This document shows positions 52,750 through 61,421 of a DNA stretch of 64,000 nt, piece by piece (the stretch's first letter is position 1; each line of letters opens with the position of its first letter). The DNA lies in the NCBI RefSeq assembly GCF_026427595.1, contig NZ_CP101527.1, positions 691,001 to 755,000 on the forward strand, given 5' to 3'. Under the pieces are notes generated by a model. The model made no database searches. It was given only the letters and a program-made list of their open reading frames with translations, and was not told where the DNA came from. The position numbers were made by a program, and so were the translations under genes. The stretch comes from Alkalimarinus sediminis. GTDB taxonomy: Bacteria > Pseudomonadota > Gammaproteobacteria > Pseudomonadales > Oleiphilaceae.

Positions 52750-53047
52750 GGTTATATATTCCAGGGTAGTCTTCTAGTACTGATCAACCGCTAGGTCTTA
52801 GCCCTTTATAACGGGTTCTTAAAAATGGGCGCTATAATACCGTTTGGCGCCAAAAGTTTCATCCTAATTCCTGATCTTAGCGTGTTATTATTGAGCAAAA
52901 GCAAAATAATTTATCTTCTGGTTAATTGCGACATTGATAGGATTTTAAGTTGTTGCCAGAAGTAGTAGACTATTTTACTAGGTTTTACCCTTCTATTACA
53001 TTTTTCGAAATGTCGTTTTACAAGCAATTGCGCGGTGGAATAAATTT

Positions 53048-54148
53048 ATGAGTCAAGTCGACGCGGCACAGTTAGAGTCTGCAATTAAATGTTATCAAGA
53101 CCCTTACTTAAACGAAGATCTTTATGCGCTTAACGCCATTCAAAAGGTAGAAAGTGATGAGCAGGGAAATGTAACCGTCGAAATTCAGATGGGGTATCCA
53201 TGCGATGGTATTAAAGGAGGGATGGTTCAAATACTGACCTCATCAATTGAAAATGTTGAGGGTGTTGAGTCCGTTAAGATTAATGTAACGACTAAAATTA
53301 TTCCTCATCAGGTTCAAAACCATATGAAAAATATGGATAAGGTGAAAAATATAATTGCAGTCGCCTCGGGTAAAGGCGGAGTTGGTAAGTCAACAACATC
53401 AATAAACCTCGCGTTAGCATTGAGCCAAGAGGGTGCTAAAGTTGGTATTTTAGATGCGGATATTTACGGTCCTAGTGTAGGGTTGATGTTGGGCTTCCCT
53501 GATGGTACCAAGCCTAAAACCCATGAGAATCAGTTCTTTATTCCGCTTGAAAGGCACGGTATTCAAGCCATGTCGATGGCATTTTTGGTCAACGATAAAA
53601 CCCCAATGGTGTGGCGAGGACCAATGGTGAGCGGTGCAGTGCAACAGTTGTTAAACCAGTCTCTCTGGGATGACTTGGATTACCTGATTGTTGATATGCC
53701 TCCTGGTACGGGCGACATTCAGCTAACCTTGTCTCAAAAAGTCCCAGTGGCGGGTTCAGTTATTGTAACGACTCCACAAGATATTGCTTTGCTTGATTGC
53801 AAGAAGGGTATTGAGATGTTCCGAAAGGTGGATATTCCAGTGCTAGGTGTTATTGAAAACATGAGCGTACATATCTGCAGTAACTGTGGACACCATGAGC
53901 CCTTGTTTGGTGAAGGGGGTGGTGAACGCATCGCTGAAGAGTATGAAACTGCGCTATTAGGTCAGTTGCCGCTTCATAAAACTATTCGAGAACAAACAGA
54001 TTCAGGTACACCGACAGTTGTTGCAGAACCCGATTCAGAAGTCGCCTTGATGTATCGAGATATTGCGCGAAAGGTGACAGCTGAGCTTTCTCAACGAGCC
54101 AAGAACTACACTAATCTGTTCCCAGAAATTATTGTGAGTCAGGATTAA
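53048..54148 (+). CDS. apbC: Iron-sulfur cluster carrier protein ApbC/Mrp
   Basis: A 366-residue P-loop ATPase that carries and delivers [4Fe-4S] clusters. There is an N-terminal MIP18/DUF59-like domain (about 1-95), a deviant Walker A SGKGGVGKSTTSINLAL, DADIYGPSVGLMLG, DMPPGTGDIQLTL and the cluster-ligating CSNCGHHE pair. Its 298-bp upstream region is shared with metG; a TATAAT at 52833-52838 flanked by GGCGC/GCGCC may belong to a promoter there, but I could not find its -35. Confidence 0.96.
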   Translation: MSQVDAAQLESAIKCYQDPYLNEDLYALNAIQKVESDEQGNVTVEIQMGYPCDGIKGGMVQILTSSIENVEGVESVKINVTTKIIPHQVQNHMKNMDKVKNIIAVASGKGGVGKSTTSINLALALSQEGAKVGILDADIYGPSVGLMLGFPDGTKPKTHENQFFIPLERHGIQAMSMAFLVNDKTPMVWRGPMVSGAVQQLLNQSLWDDLDYLIVDMPPGTGDIQLTLSQKVPVAGSVIVTTPQDIALLDCKKGIEMFRKVDIPVLGVIENMSVHICSNCGHHEPLFGEGGGERIAEEYETALLGQLPLHKTIREQTDSGTPTVVAEPDSEVALMYRDIARKVTAELSQRAKNYTNLFPEIIVSQD

Positions 54149-54154
54149 ATCATT

Positions 54155-54188
54155 AAAATAGGCGCGGCTCGAGGGTTGCGCCTATTTT
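54155..54188. terminator. Bidirectional terminator between apbC and the outer-membrane protein gene
   Basis: AAAATAGGCGC (54155-54165) pairs with GCGCCTATTTT (54178-54188) around a 12-nt loop. The terminal A/T runs allow termination in both directions between convergent genes. Confidence 0.85.
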
Positions 54189-54200
54189 GATCTATATAAA

Positions 54201-54962
54201 TTAATAGATCTTAAAGCGTTGTCCTAAGCTAATAAAATAAAGGTTGTCGTTAAAGGCAATGTCGCCAGCGACACTACCAAAATCCATATCATATTTGGCT
54301 CTTCTAACACCCGCACCAAAACTAAAGCCTGAACGGGTAAAATACTCAACACCTGCCCGCCCATATACGCCCAATGAAATATCATTTTCACTTTTACCAA
54401 GGTCGATTGAGACATTCACGTTTTGAGTAGCGGGTAAATTAGTCGGTTCATCATCGTTGTTATCGATATGACCAAAGGCGATTAGTGGGCCTGCTCCCGC
54501 ATAGACCCTAAAACGGCTGCTAGGAGCGATGGCTGCGAAAACGCCGCCGTGTACTTCCATCAAAAAAAGCTGGTTTTTTAGTGCGATGACTGCTTGGTTG
54601 TTAGTGGCGACAAAAACAAAGCTATCGTTTTTCCAACTAATATTGGCGCCGGTCTCAAAACCATACTCAAACCACTGCTTGGCAATTGGGATTTGAGCTT
54701 GAATACCTCCAAAAGGCATTGAGGGCACGTCTGCGTATGCCTGCTCTCCGGTATCAGGGTCGGTGACTACGGCTTGTGCCTGAGTATCAAGGTTGCCGAG
54801 TATGACCGAGAGGTAGATCCAGTCATCTGAAGTGGGTTTATCCGAAGTAGTGACCTCTTGATATCTGATAGGGTCAGCTTGAATATCGCTAGATAGAAGG
54901 CTAGTGAACCCTATTAAAGTGAGTAATGTAGCTGAGAGTGTAGCGTACAATTGATTGGTCAT
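54201..54962 (-). CDS. Predicted outer-membrane beta-barrel protein
   Basis: A 253-residue exported protein with a signal peptide ending near LSSDIQA. The mature part alternates short amphipathic strands with Gly/Asn turns (WIYLSVILGNLDTQAQAVV, SFGAGVRRAKYDMDFG) and ends in LYFISLGQRFKIY with a C-terminal aromatic, as for outer-membrane barrels of the 8-strand class. No specific family recognised. It is inserted between apbC and fetAB, a place where Pseudomonas has dcd directly. Confidence 0.6.
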   Translation of the reverse strand: MTNQLYATLSATLLTLIGFTSLLSSDIQADPIRYQEVTTSDKPTSDDWIYLSVILGNLDTQAQAVVTDPDTGEQAYADVPSMPFGGIQAQIPIAKQWFEYGFETGANISWKNDSFVFVATNNQAVIALKNQLFLMEVHGGVFAAIAPSSRFRVYAGAGPLIAFGHIDNNDDEPTNLPATQNVNVSIDLGKSENDISLGVYGRAGVEYFTRSGFSFGAGVRRAKYDMDFGSVAGDIAFNDNLYFISLGQRFKIY

Positions 54963-55087
54963 TGAGGTGTCGATCCTTATTCTTTGTTATGGCTAAAGCC
55001 TATCAATATCCACTATAAAGGTCACGGTTTTCATGGGGAGGGTCAATGGATAAATGGATAAATAGAACGGTGGGTGCGAATGAGGGG

Positions 55088-55888
55088 TTAAGTCTGATTA
55101 GCGATACGCTCAAGTCGCAGACGGTGCCGTGCATCGAAAAGCCTCCTGCTACCTAGTTCAAGAGATGCATAGACGCCAAAACCAGAGCCAGCGGTAATTA
55201 GGAACAGAATTAGCAGTTGGTACTTTACTGCATCGAGTGGGGCACTGCCGGCTAGTATTTGTCCAGTCATCATGCCCGGAAGAGCCACTATTCCGGCTGA
55301 TGCCATGCCGTTAATAGAGGGAATCATACCCGCACGCATTGCGTCTTTTTTGATGTCAGATAACGCTTCTGCACCACGCTCACCGAGCATAAGGCGTTGT
55401 TCGATAATATGTTGTTGCTGCCAAGCGGTGGTGGTGAGGCGATCCATTGAAATTGAGATGCCATTCATGGTGTTACCAAGCAGCATACCTAATAGCGGAA
55501 TCGCATATTGAGGGGAGAACCACGGATCTGGCTGAATAATAATTGTAAGTGTTGCGATGGCTAGGATAAATGAAGATAGAAACATGGATAGCACACTCGA
55601 CAGATAGCCAAAGCTGCCTGTAAAGGGGCGCTGCTGACGGCCAATGACTTCGCGGCCCGCTGCCAGGAGCATCACCAATGCGACAACTGTCAGCCAAAGG
55701 GGGTTAATATCACCAAATAACCAACGTAAGATGAAACCGATTAAAAATAATTGAACGGTCGCCCGTAGCGCCGCAATCATCAGCTGCTTATGTAGATTGA
55801 ATTGCTGCTTTAAGCTGATTGCGGCGAGTACCAAAATTAATGAGGAGGTGGCCAGTAAATCCCATGCTGTTAGCGTGATTATATTCAT
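55088..55888 (-). CDS. fetB: ABC transporter permease FetB (YbbM, UPF0014)
   Basis: A 266-residue membrane protein with about seven helices; LLFLIGFILRWLFG-like start region, AGREVIGRQQRPFTG, LGMLLGNTMNGISISMDRL and RAGMIPSINGMASAGIVALPGMMTG-type segments are diagnostic of UPF0014. E. coli FetAB exports iron and protects against oxidative stress. The start overlaps the fetA stop (ATGA). Confidence 0.9.
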   Translation of the reverse strand: MNIITLTAWDLLATSSLILVLAAISLKQQFNLHKQLMIAALRATVQLFLIGFILRWLFGDINPLWLTVVALVMLLAAGREVIGRQQRPFTGSFGYLSSVLSMFLSSFILAIATLTIIIQPDPWFSPQYAIPLLGMLLGNTMNGISISMDRLTTTAWQQQHIIEQRLMLGERGAEALSDIKKDAMRAGMIPSINGMASAGIVALPGMMTGQILAGSAPLDAVKYQLLILFLITAGSGFGVYASLELGSRRLFDARHRLRLERIANQT

Positions 55889-56517
55889 GCTTGGTCACCT
55901 TCATGGGAGGAGGCCGTTACCAATTGGCCTTCCACTAGTTTATACCCTTGATTTGCTACTCGTGTTAACTGTTCTGGGTCATGACTTACCCAGATAGCGG
56001 CAGCATTAGCGGTAGATAGATAGGTAGAAATCAAAGCCTCAACACGCTCGGTATTATCGCGATCTAAACTTGCGGTAGGCTCATCGAGCAGTAACACTTG
56101 TGGTTTTTTTTCAAGAGACCTGAGAATCGCCAGTCGCTGCTTTTGGCCTGTTGAAAGCTGGTTAACCGCCTGCTGTTCAATTTTTGGCTTTAAAGCCAGC
56201 AGCGAAAGATACTGTTGGTTGATTGGCTGCTGAAAATGCTCACTTACGCTACTGTGCCACCATAGACTCTCGGCGGGTACCAACTGAACACGGCGTCTCC
56301 AATCGGGCGCTTCAATGCTACTATAGGACTCACCTTTGAGAAACATCTTGCCGGTATGATCAGTTAAATCTGCAATGGCCCTTAACAGTATTGACTTACC
56401 GCAGCCTGATGACCCGCTTAGCCCTATACATTGCTGAGCATTGATATCTAAGTCGATTGGCCCGACATGCAGTGAACAGAGCTTCTGTATCGATAATATT
56501 ACGGAGGGGGTCAACAT
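55885..56517 (-). CDS. fetA: ABC transporter ATP-binding protein FetA (YbbL)
   Basis: A 210-residue ATPase partner of FetB: Walker A GSSGCGKSILLRAI, signature LSTGQKQRLAILRSL, Walker B VLLLDEPTASLD and switch His in WVSHDPEQ. Short form without extra domains, as in E. coli YbbL. No RBS is obvious before the ATG at 56517. It is divergent from dcd. Confidence 0.9.
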   Translation of the reverse strand: MLTPSVILSIQKLCSLHVGPIDLDINAQQCIGLSGSSGCGKSILLRAIADLTDHTGKMFLKGESYSSIEAPDWRRRVQLVPAESLWWHSSVSEHFQQPINQQYLSLLALKPKIEQQAVNQLSTGQKQRLAILRSLEKKPQVLLLDEPTASLDRDNTERVEALISTYLSTANAAAIWVSHDPEQLTRVANQGYKLVEGQLVTASSHEGDQA

Positions 56518-56680
56518 AGAAGACGTACAAATGCCTCTTTTAGTGTCAGATGAATAACGCTATTGTTGGAGAGTCTACAATACTGTCTTTTTAAAAGTAC
56601 CAGATCAGGGTATGATTGCCAGCAACTTTTTAGTATAAAAAACATTCATTCAAAGAACTTAATAGACGAGACGAACTAAG

Positions 56681-57247
56681 ATGACAATCAAGTCTGACAA
56701 ATGGATTCGAAGAATGGCCGAACAAAATGGCATGATCGAACCTTTTGAACCAGGCCAAGTACGTGAAGACGAACAGGGTCGTATAATCTCCTACGGTACA
56801 TCAAGCTATGGCTATGATGTACGTTGCAGCAACGAATTTAAGATATTCACTAACGTGCATTCTGCTACCGTCGACCCGAAGAATTTCGATGAGAACAGTT
56901 TTGTCGATATCCAAAGTGACGTGTGTATTATTCCACCCAACTCATTTGCTTTGGCTCGCACCGTTGAATATTTCCGTATTCCTCGCGATGTGCTGACTGT
57001 CTGCTTGGGTAAATCTACTTATGCAAGATGCGGCATTATCGTTAATGTGACTCCTCTTGAGCCGGAGTGGGAAGGTCACGTTACTTTGGAGTTTTCTAAC
57101 ACTACGACACTGCCAGCAAAGATTTACGCTAATGAAGGTGTTGCTCAAATGCTGTTTTTCCAGTCCGATGAACAGTGTGAAACTAGTTATAAAGATCGTG
57201 GTGGTAAGTATCATGGTCAAACCGGTGTAACGTTACCGAGAACTTGA
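56681..57247 (+). CDS. dcd: dCTP deaminase
   Basis: A 188-residue enzyme producing dUTP for thymidylate synthesis. [69 protein letters not shown] (catalytic Glu in [10 protein letters not shown]) and [13 protein letters not shown] are diagnostic. In Pseudomonas dcd lies next to apbC; here an outer-membrane gene and fetAB intervene. Confidence 0.98.
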   Translation: MTIKSDKWIRRMAEQNGMIEPFEPGQVREDEQGRIISYGTSSYGYDVRCSNEFKIFTNVHSATVDPKNFDENSFVDIQSDVCIIPPNSFALARTVEYFRIPRDVLTVCLGKSTYARCGIIVNVTPLEPEWEGHVTLEFSNTTTLPAKIYANEGVAQMLFFQSDEQCETSYKDRGGKYHGQTGVTLPRT

Positions 57248-57259
57248 TACCGAGTTGAA

Positions 57260-57284
57260 TTATCAGCATTTGTCATGGCTGATA
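57260..57284 (+). promoter_or_regulatory. Stem-loop after dcd
   Basis: TTATCAGC (57260-57267) pairs with GCTGATAA (57277-57284), 12 nt after the stop and just before the true terminator. It may stabilise the 3' end. Confidence 0.35.
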
Positions 57285-57296
57285 ACGACCTTAACA

Positions 57297-57330
57297 AGGA
57301 GCCCAACGAGATATACTGGGCTCCTTTTTT
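57297..57330 (+). terminator. Rho-independent terminator of dcd
   Basis: AGGAGCCCA (57297-57305) pairs perfectly with TGGGCTCCT (57317-57325), directly followed by a T-run to 57330. Confidence 0.9.
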
Positions 57331-57385
57331 ATTGCTAGCGCATAACACTTGCCTGAGACGCTATTAAGAGACTTGCTGAGTTTAT

Positions 57386-58525
57386 ATGCTTAAGATATTG
57401 CCACTCTTAACGGCATCCATTTTGGCCTATTTTGTTCTTTACGCGCCGCAACCGCTATTTCCCATTCTCTCCCTTGCGTTAGAGCTCACCGAAACGCAAA
57501 CCGGCTTGTTGACTACTGCGACGATGTTACCGCTGTTTTTAGCACCACTAACATTTGGGCAGCTCTTGTCACGGTATTCGCCTGAACGACTGCTGCGTGT
57601 ATCGCTGGTGTTGCTTGCGGTTACCACCGTTGGGTTTGTTTTAGCGGATGATTTTACCTTACTGCTAGTTATTCGCTTCTGCCAAGGGCTATTGCTACCG
57701 GTACTACTTACCTCAGTAATGACGCTTACCTCAAGAAGTGCAGGTCCGGCATCTATTCAAAAGGCGATGTCGGCTTATGTCACTGCAACAATTTTGGGTG
57801 GCCTGTTTGGTCGCCTTATTAGTGGCTTGTTTGCAGACTATAGTGATTGGCGATATTTCTTCTATGTGCTTTCGGTACTGTTAGTTGTGATGGCATGCTT
57901 TCCTTTTGGTCAGAAAGGATATTCTTCGGTGCAGGACGACCATATTCACTGGCGTGATATCAAAGTATTGCTATTTGAGCGAGGGTTGGGGTTAGTATTC
58001 TTAGCGGTGAGCTGCCTGTTTTTCATCTTCTCCGCCATGATGAACTTTTTGCCTTTCCGGGTAGGGGAGCTAAATGCGCAAGCGTCTGGTCTATTTATTA
58101 GCTTAATGTATAGCGGTTACTTGCTAGGTGTCGTCACCTCTTTATCTTCGTCCAAACTCTCGTCTTTGGGTGGAGGCAACTATCGGACGCTGATCATTGG
58201 TTTCATCATTTACGGCATCGCCATCGCGATGACCGCCATCAATGATATAGCGGTGCTATTTAGCTCATTGTTTATTTTTTGTGGAGCGATGTTTTTGGTG
58301 CACTCTATTGCGGCTGCATGGGTAAATACGGTTGCAGCTGAAAAACGTCGATTGGTCAATGCGCTGTATCTAACCTTCTACTATCTGGGGGGCGTGCTTG
58401 GCTCTGTTTTGCCTGGGTTAGTCTATGAGTCATTGGGGTGGAATTATTTTATAGCGGTGTTATTGTTAGCAGCAGCGATTGGTTTGGTGAGTATTAGCAA
58501 AATAAAACTACAAGAATATCAATAA
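57386..58525 (+). CDS. MFS transporter
   Basis: A 379-residue major facilitator superfamily permease with twelve helices. The motif-A-like loop LSRYSPERLLRVSLVLLAV between helices 2 and 3, and AYVTATILGGLFGRLISGLFADYSDWRYFF, suggest a YnfM/AraJ-type proton-driven exporter. The substrate is unknown. Its TAA stop overlaps the ATG of the class II aldolase gene (TAATG). Confidence 0.85.
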   Translation: MLKILPLLTASILAYFVLYAPQPLFPILSLALELTETQTGLLTTATMLPLFLAPLTFGQLLSRYSPERLLRVSLVLLAVTTVGFVLADDFTLLLVIRFCQGLLLPVLLTSVMTLTSRSAGPASIQKAMSAYVTATILGGLFGRLISGLFADYSDWRYFFYVLSVLLVVMACFPFGQKGYSSVQDDHIHWRDIKVLLFERGLGLVFLAVSCLFFIFSAMMNFLPFRVGELNAQASGLFISLMYSGYLLGVVTSLSSSKLSSLGGGNYRTLIIGFIIYGIAIAMTAINDIAVLFSSLFIFCGAMFLVHSIAAAWVNTVAAEKRRLVNALYLTFYYLGGVLGSVLPGLVYESLGWNYFIAVLLLAAAIGLVSISKIKLQEYQ

Positions 58526-59262
58526 TGGTTAATCAAGGATTGAAAGTTAAAGATCAAGCAGGGGGACGGGAAGTTGAACGAGAAGGGGTGATTAAGTATC
58601 AGTTGTCCTTTGTTCATCAGCCTATACCTTCTCGGATTTCTGTCGCCTCGCTCGATAAATGGCGCCATGTGCTCTTTAATTTAGCGCTAATTGGTCAAGA
58701 CTCAAAACGTTATGAGGGGTTGGGGTTTGGCAATATCTCACATCGAATATCAGATGTGACGGTTAACTCTTTTGTTGAGCACGATGGTGTGCTTGTTTCT
58801 GGTGCTGCTGAAAACTCATTCTTGATATCGGGCAGTCAAACTGGCCACCTGCCTTTTTTGAAACATGAGCATTGCTCTGTAGTAACGCACTGCGACCCTG
58901 CGCTAAATCAGCTTGTCGGATATGGTGAAACTAAACCCTCTTCTGAGTCACTGACTCATGGCGCACTATATAACCATATGCCGGAGATTGCTGCGGTTGT
59001 TCATGTGCATTCTCCAACCATTTGGAACTTGGTTGATGAGTTAGGCTTACCCGCCACGAAGTCGAATATTCCTTACGGTACGCCTGATATGGCAGATGCT
59101 GTCACGAATGTTGCAACGCAGATATTAGCTAATGGTGTAGAACCTGTGTTTGTAATGAAGGGGCATGTCGATGGCGTTGTCGCGTTTGGCCCTGACCTAG
59201 CGTCTGCAGTGACCGCTTTGTTTAGAGTTTACCATCGTGCAGTGATGAAAACTGTTCGTTAA
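58525..59262 (+). CDS. Class II aldolase/adducin family protein
   Basis: A 245-residue protein with the zinc-binding HVH in AAVVHVHSPTIW and a further His in VMKGHVDGVVAFG. SSESLTHGALYNHMPEI is the usual acidic segment before them. Members include fuculose- and ribulose-phosphate aldolases; the substrate here is not clear and no sugar kinase is adjacent. The first ~35 residues look unconserved. It is coupled to the MFS gene, suggesting use of the same metabolite. Confidence 0.8.
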   Translation: MVNQGLKVKDQAGGREVEREGVIKYQLSFVHQPIPSRISVASLDKWRHVLFNLALIGQDSKRYEGLGFGNISHRISDVTVNSFVEHDGVLVSGAAENSFLISGSQTGHLPFLKHEHCSVVTHCDPALNQLVGYGETKPSSESLTHGALYNHMPEIAAVVHVHSPTIWNLVDELGLPATKSNIPYGTPDMADAVTNVATQILANGVEPVFVMKGHVDGVVAFGPDLASAVTALFRVYHRAVMKTVR

Positions 59263-59340
59263 ACTGAGTGATAAACGCTAAAATAGCCAACATTCAAAAA
59301 AACATCTCAATGACCTTCTATACAAGGGGCTGTTTTTGTT

Positions 59341-59390
59341 TGTCAATTAGTGGCTACTGTCAATTAGTCGCTACTGTCCGTTATTGGTAA
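59341..59390. repeat. 17-bp tandem repeats upstream of yjaG
   Basis: TGTCAATTAGTGGCTAC (59341-59357) and TGTCAATTAGTCGCTAC (59358-59374) differ by one base; a diverged third copy, TGTCCGTTATTGGTAA, runs to 59390. They lie about 45 bp before the yjaG start. Confidence 0.65.
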
Positions 59391-59435
59391 ACGAGTTCGT
59401 TGTTAGATATAGGTTGTTTATCATCAGAGGTTAGC

Positions 59436-60038
59436 GTGAAAGCGAATCAGTTTCAGCGTCATCTAGCTCAGCTAAAAGGCTGGAGAGAAACCGCATTTAT
59501 TTTGGCATTAGCAGAGAGGGCATATCCTAACTTTGCGCTGTTTTCTCAGGTTGTCGATTTCCCCGGAGCAAATGCCGTGGCAACCTGTTTGGAGCAGGGC
59601 TGGGGGGCATTGGTCGAGCATGCAGAAGAAGATCGCTATATTGAATTGCTTGAGCAGCTAGAAGAAAACGTTCCCAATCTTGAAAATTACGATATGTATG
59701 GCGCGGCTACCGCGGTTAGCTTCTGCGAAATTCTTGAACAGGCGCTATTAAGTCAGGTAAATACCGAAAAACGACGTGCAAGTGATACCGCACAAAACGC
59801 GTTTGAAAGTGTTATGGATTTTTTGGAAACCACTGAGGGAGAGGGGCTTTCAGAAGATGAGTTGGTTAAACTGTTTGATCAGAGCCCGTTAATCAAACGT
59901 GAAAAAGCGTTTCAGGAAGAGTTGGTCGAACGATTGCGAAAAGAGAGTGTTCCTGACGAGCATGTCGTAACAGGTCTAAGGGTATTAGCCTCAGATGAAG
60001 GGGTTAGTAATATCGGTATTTCATTAGATGAAGAGTAG
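59436..60038 (+). CDS. yjaG: YjaG family (DUF416) protein
   Basis: A 200-residue cytosolic protein starting at GTG 59436 with AGAGG 5 nt upstream; the TTG at 59400 adds 12 unconserved residues. HLAQLKGWRETAFILALAERAYPNFALFSQV and the acidic body match YjaG of E. coli (196 residues). The function is unknown. A Glu-rich C-terminal extension follows the conserved part. Confidence 0.85.
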   Translation: MKANQFQRHLAQLKGWRETAFILALAERAYPNFALFSQVVDFPGANAVATCLEQGWGALVEHAEEDRYIELLEQLEENVPNLENYDMYGAATAVSFCEILEQALLSQVNTEKRRASDTAQNAFESVMDFLETTEGEGLSEDELVKLFDQSPLIKREKAFQEELVERLRKESVPDEHVVTGLRVLASDEGVSNIGISLDEE

Positions 60039-60070
60039 TGATTGCTACTCGTAGACTCATCAGTATCGTA

Positions 60071-60142
60071 CAAGCATAAGCGTTATAAATTGTGTAAGCA
60101 TGGGCGCTATAAAGGTTCAAGCATGAGCGCTGTAAAAGGTTT
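60071..60142. repeat. Three ~24-bp degenerate tandem repeats upstream of avtA
   Basis: Units at 60071-60094, 60095-60117 and 60118-60142 share AAGCATNNGCGNTNTAAA (for example AAGCATGGGCGCTATAAA). They end next to the avtA ribosome-binding region (start 60156). Confidence 0.6.
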
Positions 60143-60155
60143 AAGAGGCAGATAG

Positions 60156-61421
60156 ATGAAGTTGTCATCCTTCGGAGAGAAGTTTACTAGCCAGTCAGGC
60201 ATCACCACCTTGATGGATGACTTGGGGAATGCGTTATCCTCAGGTTCAGATATGATTATGATGGGGGGGGGTAACCCAGGGCATATACCTGAGGTTCAAG
60301 AGCGCTTTCGTCAGCGATTGGAAGATATTTTGGCAGATGAAAGTCAGTTTAAGCGTTTGATCGGTATTTATGATCCGCCACAGGGTGAGAAAGAGTTTAT
60401 TAGTCATCTGGTTAAACTGCTAAACAATCTTTATGGCTGGAACTTAACCGAGCGAAATATAGGGCTTACTAACGGCAGTCAAGCGGCTTTCTTTATGTTG
60501 TTCAACATGTTTGCAGGTGATTACGATGATGGAATCCAGCGTAAAATACAACTGCCACTTGCTCCTGAATATATTGGCTATGCTGATGCAGGACTTACTC
60601 AGAACTTCTTTACTGCTGCTCGACCGAGCTTTGAGTATTTTGATAAGCATACCTTTAAGTATCATGTTGATTTCGAAAAGCTACATATTACAGAGCAAAC
60701 GGGTGCTATCTGCGTCTCGCGACCGACGAACCCAACCGGTAATGTGTTGACGGATGAAGAGGTCTCACGTCTAGATAAAATTGCTAAGGCTCATGATGTG
60801 CCTCTTATTATCGACGGGGCGTATGGTACGCCTTTCCCTCATCTAATCTTTACCGATGCAACGCCGATCTGGAACGAGAACATCATATTGTGCCTGAGTC
60901 TTTCCAAGCTTGGTTTACCTGCAGCTAGAACCGGTATTGTAATTGCGAATGAGCAGGTTATTTCGTCAATGTCGGGTATTAATGCGATTCTCAATCTCGC
61001 AACGGGTAGTTTTGGCAGTATGCTGGCCAATGATATGGTGGCTTCGGGTGAGATTATCTCATTGAGTAAAGACATAGTGTGCCCCTATTACGAGCGAAAA
61101 GCTGAGAGGGCGGTGAAACTATTAGGGCAGGGGCTAGAAGGTTACCCTTATCTGCTACACAAGCCTGAAGGCGCGATGTTTTTGTGGCTTTGGCTAAAGG
61201 ATTTGCCTATTTCAAATCAAGAACTTTACGAGCGCTTAAAAGCGCGCGGGGTATTGGTCGTGTCGGGGCATTACTTCTTCCCTGGGATTGACGATGAGTG
61301 GCAGCACAAACAGGAGTGTATACGCATTACCTATTCACAAGATGATGAAGTGGTGAAGAAAGGGCTGGCGATTATTGCCGAAGAAGTTAAACGAGCTTAC
61401 GATAGTAAGGCTGTCGCTTAA
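60156..61421 (+). CDS. avtA: Valine-pyruvate aminotransferase
   Basis: A 421-residue PLP-dependent class I transaminase that interconverts valine/2-oxoisovalerate with alanine/pyruvate. The N-terminus KLSSFGEKFTSQSGITTLMDDLG is specific for AvtA; CVSRPTNPTGNVLTDEE, the Asp-Tyr pair in LIIDGAYGTPF and the PLP lysine in LSLSKLGLPAARTG are present. Its stop overlaps the stop of the convergent cyclase gene by 3 nt. Confidence 0.94.
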   Translation: MKLSSFGEKFTSQSGITTLMDDLGNALSSGSDMIMMGGGNPGHIPEVQERFRQRLEDILADESQFKRLIGIYDPPQGEKEFISHLVKLLNNLYGWNLTERNIGLTNGSQAAFFMLFNMFAGDYDDGIQRKIQLPLAPEYIGYADAGLTQNFFTAARPSFEYFDKHTFKYHVDFEKLHITEQTGAICVSRPTNPTGNVLTDEEVSRLDKIAKAHDVPLIIDGAYGTPFPHLIFTDATPIWNENIILCLSLSKLGLPAARTGIVIANEQVISSMSGINAILNLATGSFGSMLANDMVASGEIISLSKDIVCPYYERKAERAVKLLGQGLEGYPYLLHKPEGAMFLWLWLKDLPISNQELYERLKARGVLVVSGHYFFPGIDDEWQHKQECIRITYSQDDEVVKKGLAIIAEEVKRAYDSKAVA

